The notes under the pieces are model-generated. The model made no database searches, was not told the DNA's origin, and worked only from the letters and a program-made list of their open reading frames with translations. A DNA stretch of 64,000 bases from Alkalimarinus alittae (lineage in GTDB: Bacteria; Pseudomonadota; Gammaproteobacteria; Pseudomonadales; Oleiphilaceae), in assembly GCF_026016465.1 (NCBI RefSeq), contig NZ_CP100390.1:1216001-1280000 (forward strand). Direction: 5' to 3'. The translations under genes and the position numbers were made by a program. Shown piece after piece: positions 60,146 through 64,000 of the stretch (the stretch's first letter is position 1; each line of letters starts with the position of its first letter).

Positions 60146-61582
60146 CATATCGACCTCCTGCGCCCACTCCTGTTCAGCCTCTTCGGTTACATCGATACGG
60201 TTAAGCCCTTCACGCTCCATGGCGTCGATGATGTCGGCAGTCCAGTTGACCTGCCATTCACCGGTAGTGATCATCTGCGCTTGCGCGGCTGGGGTGGACG
60301 GGCCGTGGATCATAAACATATTGGGAAAACCGGATACCATCGCCCCAAGATAGGTGGTTGGGCCATCAGCCCACTTGTCTTTAAGCTTGCGGTTGTTGCA
60401 GCCCTCGATATCGATCCGATCCATGGCGCCGGTAACAGCATCGAACCCCGTAGCTGTGATAATCACATCCAAGTCGTACTGCGCCGCCGCGGTGCGTAAG
60501 CCCGATTCGGTAAACTCAACAATAGGCGCTGTTTTTACATCCACTAGCGTGACATTGTCGCGGTTATACATTTCAAAGTAACCATTGCCGACACACAGGC
60601 GCTTGCCGCCGATAGGGTAGGTTGTTGGGCATAGCAGCTCAGCCACTTCTGGGTCTTTGACGATTGAGCGGATTTTTCCGCGGGCGAATTCGCAGACTAT
60701 TTCGTTGGCTGCGGTATCTGTCATGACATCACTAAAGGCGACTATTAGCTGAAATGCGCTTTTCGAGTTCCAAGCTTTCTCAAGAATTTCCTCGCGCTGT
60801 TCTGGGCTGCAGTCATGCGCAGAAAACTCTGGGTATTCGACCATTGAAGCGCCATAGGTCTGCAGTATATGTTCGCGGCGCTGTGGATAGTTGTCTTTCC
60901 AGTCCCGTTCATGCGCCTCGTCAAGCGGTCTGTTTCCAGAGGGCATGCAATAGGCTGGGGTGCGTTGAAAAACATATAATTCATCGGCTTGCTCGGCAAT
61001 GATTGGCATTGCTTGAATACCGGTAGATCCGGTGCCGATAAAACCGACCCGCTTGCCGGAGAAATCTACCCCCTCGGCTGGCCATCTGGCCGTGTGATAG
61101 ATCTCGCCTTTGAACTGCTCGCGGCCTGGCCACGGTGGCAAGTTGGGTGCGGTGAGACTGCCCGTTGCGGCTATGACATGGCGGCAGGCGAAGTGACCAC
61201 CGGTGGCGGTGTAAACATGCCAGAGGTTCTCGGCTTCATTAAATTTCATGCGGGTAACGGGATTAGAAAAGCGTATATGCTCACGTAAATTGAAGCGATC
61301 AGCTACGTGGTTTGCATAGCGCTCGAGATCTGGCTGGGCAGAAAAATACTCCGGCCAAGACCATTCCTGCTGTAAGTCTTCGTCGAATCCGTAGGAGTAT
61401 TCAACGCTTTGAATATCCACCCGCGCGCCGGGGTAGCGGTTCCAATACCAAGTACCGCCGACACCGTCTCCAGCTTCAAGGCAGACTACTTTATAGTTAC
61501 GCAGGCGGTGTATGGCATACATACCAGAAAAACCTGCACCAATAATAACAACATCTACGGTTTCAACATTCGTGCTGCTCAT
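60086..61582 (-). CDS. Flavin monooxygenase, Baeyer-Villiger type, C-terminally truncated
   Basis: 498 residues from the ATG at 61582 (AGGA just upstream). VVIIGAGFSGMYAIHRL (residues 10-26) binds FAD. FKGEIYHTARWP (about 167-178) is the FxGxxxHxxxWP fingerprint of type I Baeyer-Villiger enzymes. GFIGTGSTGIQAMP binds NADPH. Relatives reach 530-600 residues. Here the frame reads from EQEWAQEVDM straight into the Tn3 terminal repeat, which supplies a foreign tail of 19 residues. The family converts ketones to esters or lactones with O2 and NADPH; this copy lacks the end of its substrate domain and may be inactive. Confidence 0.87.
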   Translation of the reverse strand: MSSTNVETVDVVIIGAGFSGMYAIHRLRNYKVVCLEAGDGVGGTWYWNRYPGARVDIQSVEYSYGFDEDLQQEWSWPEYFSAQPDLERYANHVADRFNLREHIRFSNPVTRMKFNEAENLWHVYTATGGHFACRHVIAATGSLTAPNLPPWPGREQFKGEIYHTARWPAEGVDFSGKRVGFIGTGSTGIQAMPIIAEQADELYVFQRTPAYCMPSGNRPLDEAHERDWKDNYPQRREHILQTYGASMVEYPEFSAHDCSPEQREEILEKAWNSKSAFQLIVAFSDVMTDTAANEIVCEFARGKIRSIVKDPEVAELLCPTTYPIGGKRLCVGNGYFEMYNRDNVTLVDVKTAPIVEFTESGLRTAAAQYDLDVIITATGFDAVTGAMDRIDIEGCNNRKLKDKWADGPTTYLGAMVSGFPNMFMIHGPSTPAAQAQMITTGEWQVNWTADIIDAMEREGLNRIDVTEEAEQEWAQEVDMGVLGTSPPNVTLIATAHAS

Positions 61583-62554
61583 AAAAATCCTGTGACTAGT
61601 AGTTTGATTTACATCTGGAATACCCAGCGGGTAACTGAGCATAGCAAGTTCGTCGCGACACTCATGTTCCGACACAAGCGTTCCGGTGATGCCTGATTAT
61701 GCTACAAGATAAAGGTATGCAATAGGGTCCGCACCGTACGTTTGTGCTAGTTATCTGACGAAATTTCAACCCGATTGGCTATTGTCTGCAGAAGCGAAGG
61801 GCAGCTATGGCTGACAGCGGTGCGCGCTCCCATGTCTTCGGGCGCGGCTAGGGCTAGAGTTATTGCCAGTAATGATGAAGGTATTAGTCTTGCAGTGCTG
61901 ATCCAGTGGCAGGCGGGCGGTACCTAGGCCACCTAATACCCGCAGAAATACCGTTGACAACACTGACAATAACCTTAAGGCCAAATATGAACTGAGACGC
62001 GCAGCTTTACCCACTGGGATCATTTTCAGAAAAAACCGTACTAGTTGATTAAGGTTTCCGAAAGGCCTTGCTACACATGATAGCCAATTAATCGCGCGTT
62101 TTACCGGCCGTTGTCTCAGTGCTATTGCTAGTATTGTTCTCAACGGTGGGAGCGTTGATAGGGAAAGAAGATCGCATCAACCACCACCAAAAAGTGTTGG
62201 CTATAAACGAGTTGGTATCGGTAAATTTTGGCGCGTTATGCTGTTTAACATCACAGATGTCTAATTGTACGTAAGCTTGACGATAGCGCTCTGGTCATGC
62301 AGTTTTTGATTAAAATTTACTCGAACCCTTTGGTTGGGTAACCTATTACACGTTTATGTTCTCTTTTGTGATTCAATTAACCCAACATTAAAAGGCTGTA
62401 ACTTGTTTTATAGGCTATACTAAATTCAATGCAGGATGGTGATGTTTGTTGGCTGGTTTTTATTCGCAGCTAAAGATTAAGGCTTATCCCTTTCTAATAA
62501 GTCCCTTTCTAATTAGTTATTTTCTAAAAATTTATAACAATGGTTATTGGCAAT
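61583..62554. other. Long intergenic region before the adhesin
   Basis: About 970 bp with no gene I can support. Minus-strand open stretches (61805-62143) have no recognisable content. The region should hold promoters for the monooxygenase and the adhesin, but I cannot name them. Confidence 0.4.
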
Positions 62555-64000
62555 ATGAGTCAGCAAAAAGGTTTCAGCTCAATCTTCAAGCCCAAAACTC
62601 AGCGTTTGGCGCTTGAGCCGCGGATAGTCTTTGATGCAGCGCTGCCAATAGCTATCGCTGAGCAGGTGGATAACACCACTAACACCGAGCCATCAACAAC
62701 GGCCGCAGCCCACCAAGATGCGGAATCACTCAGTGATTTTTCCCCTGAAATATTTGCTGAAAGCCCCCAAACTCGGCAGCTAGTTTTTATTGATGCGGGT
62801 ATTGAAAATCAACAATCAATAGCGAATCAATTCGCCAATAGCGAAGTTATTTTACTCAATGGCGAAGAAGATGGTTTGCTACAAATTGCTGCGGCAGTAG
62901 CTGGGCGCAACGATATTGACGCTATTCATTTATTCAGCCACGGCAGCGATGGGGAGTTACAGCTAGGCAATAGTGCTGTTAATGAAGCGGCACTAAGGCA
63001 AGACTCACAAGACTATAGTGCGGCCCTAAGCCAAATACGTGCGGCTTTATCGGGTGATGCCGATATTTTGCTTTATGGTTGTGATGTGGCAAGCAGTGCT
63101 GAAGGCCAATCTTTTGTGGCTGCTTTGGCGGCGGCGACCGGAGCCGATATAGCAGCTTCTACTGACCCCACTGGGGCAAAAGGCTTAGGTGGTGATTGGG
63201 ATTTGGAGTGGCAAGCCGGTAATATTGAAACACAAGCCGTTGAGGTGACAGGTTTTGCTAGTTTGCTCGGCCCACCACAAATAACTGATACCCAAGCAGG
63301 GCTTGATACCCGCAGCACTGATGAAGACACGCCACTATCCATCACCGGCGTTAGCGTTACCGATGACGATGTGGGTGTGGAGCTAGAGGCTGCCATCAGC
63401 GTGACCGGCGGCAGTATCACTTTAGCTGGGGCAGGGTGGTCAGTGACAGCAGGTGCCGATGGTAGCAGTGCTGTCACCATTACTGGCACCGAGGCAGAAA
63501 TTAATACTGCTCTCAATGGCATGATTTTTACGCCAACCGCTAACAGTAATAGCTTGGATCCAGCCTACACGCCGCTTATTGATATTACCGTCAATGATGT
63601 TGATACCCCCGATGGTCCGACAACCATTCAAATCAGTGATATTGAAGTGGTCGCCATAAATGATGCGCCGACTATCAGCGGCGGCACGCCTTTAGAGATA
63701 GATGAGGGTGGCAGCAGCAGTTTTTCTGCCGTGACAACAACGAGTTTTGGTTTTACTCAAGCCCAGCTAGGGTTGACGGATATCGATACCCAAGCCGTTC
63801 AGACCATCATTAAAATAGCGGCTGTGCCCACCAATGGTGATTTGCTGTTCAACGGCAATTTAATTGCGGTTGGCTCGACCTTTTCAGCAGCAGATATTGC
63901 TAACTTCTCTTATCAGCACGACGGCTCACAAGTGACTGCGGCGACAACCGACAGCTTTTTGATCACTGTTGATGATGGTGCTGGTGGGTTGATCACTAAC
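62555..64000 (+). CDS. Giant LEPR/DUF4347 surface protein (5' part)
   Basis: 482 codons, running off the window. The N-terminus MSQQKGFSSIFKPKTQRLAL leads to EPRIVFDAA, the LEPR motif of large secreted proteins. A DUF4347 domain spans about residues 70-235 (LVFIDAGIENQQSIANQFAN, then HLFSHGSDGELQLG and DILLYGCDVASSAEGQSFVA). From about 250 come acidic, Thr-rich cadherin/Ig-like repeats (NDAPTISGG, DDGAGGLITN). Such proteins are thousands of residues long and exported by type I secretion; adhesion is the likely role. An ATG five codons upstream (62540) is an alternative start. Confidence 0.88.
   Translation, partial: MSQQKGFSSIFKPKTQRLALEPRIVFDAALPIAIAEQVDNTTNTEPSTTAAAHQDAESLSDFSPEIFAESPQTRQLVFIDAGIENQQSIANQFANSEVILLNGEEDGLLQIAAAVAGRNDIDAIHLFSHGSDGELQLGNSAVNEAALRQDSQDYSAALSQIRAALSGDADILLYGCDVASSAEGQSFVAALAAATGADIAASTDPTGAKGLGGDWDLEWQAGNIETQAVEVTGFASLLGPPQITDTQAGLDTRSTDEDTPLSITGVSVTDDDVGVELEAAISVTGGSITLAGAGWSVTAGADGSSAVTITGTEAEINTALNGMIFTPTANSNSLDPAYTPLIDITVNDVDTPDGPTTIQISDIEVVAINDAPTISGGTPLEIDEGGSSSFSAVTTTSFGFTQAQLGLTDIDTQAVQTIIKIAAVPTNGDLLFNGNLIAVGSTFSAADIANFSYQHDGSQVTAATTDSFLITVDDGAGGLITN

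Noticed and set aside
61805-62143. Minus-strand frame of 112 codons between the monooxygenase and the adhesin
   Set aside because: Odd composition, no recognisable domain, no ribosome-binding site; probably chance.

Overview
The window looks like accessory plus native chromosomal DNA of a gammaproteobacterium, probably marine. The evidence is a very large sedentary integron cassette array, IS66, IS3 and Tn3 elements of proteobacterial type, a CsrA-like protein, a Baeyer-Villiger-type monooxygenase and the start of a giant LEPR/DUF4347 surface protein. Genus cannot be decided from the sequence. Window edges cut an array cassette on the left and the adhesin gene on the right.

Region 1 (1-36092) is the body of the integron array: about 73 attC sites (R'' RYYYAAC-like, R' GTTRRRY), with every recognisable cassette gene on the + strand. 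No integron integrase or attI is present; by cassette orientation they should lie left of position 1. About 34 cassettes carry no plausible + strand gene and belong to one family. Each has a body of 269-273 nt (351 nt in two copies with an extra hairpin), usually followed by the same attC type. The bodies share four conserved inverted repeats, and substitutions in one stem keep it paired. This is the best candidate in the array for an undescribed element: a structured RNA or a selfish noncoding cassette. The gene cassettes encode small membrane proteins, zinc-ribbon membrane proteins, GFA-type proteins (one broken), a glyoxalase-like protein, DUF4282, SMI1/KNR4, ankyrin, a lipoprotein, GNAT and unknowns. 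An IS3-family element (4721-5948) and two IS66-family elements (21910-24288, 36093-38471) interrupt the array. The second IS66 copy sits at the distal end, lacks a target duplication and truncates sequence on both sides.

Region 2 (38472-50060) is a mosaic of accessory genes and debris. Its centre is a tight five-gene operon (40104-44673): a multi-TM coiled-coil protein, a membrane-anchored vWA-like protein, a MotA/ExbB-like channel protein with a long tail, a single-TM MotB/ExbD-like partner and a 58-residue protein. It recalls Zorya-type ion-driven modules but has none of the ZorC/ZorD genes. Downstream lie an (AGGAAT)11 microsatellite, an IS3 transposase remnant, a CsrA-like gene, a periplasmic endonuclease I, three plasmid-like hypotheticals, gene remnants (one homologous to a cassette gene at 32429) and a mobile mystery protein A/B pair (HTH plus Fic).

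Region 3 (50164-56702) is a Wadjet/MksBEF-like system. A divergent WYL regulator of the BrxR/CapW type faces an operon in the order Toprim-like JetD, SMC JetC/MksB, kleisin JetA/MksF, JetB/MksE. The order and the short JetD are unusual.

Region 4 (56928-60145) is a Tn3-family transposon with only tnpA and 86-bp terminal inverted repeats. Its right end cuts off the C-terminus of a flavin monooxygenase (60086-61582, minus strand). After about 970 bp without a convincing gene, a large adhesin-like gene begins at 62555 and runs off the window.
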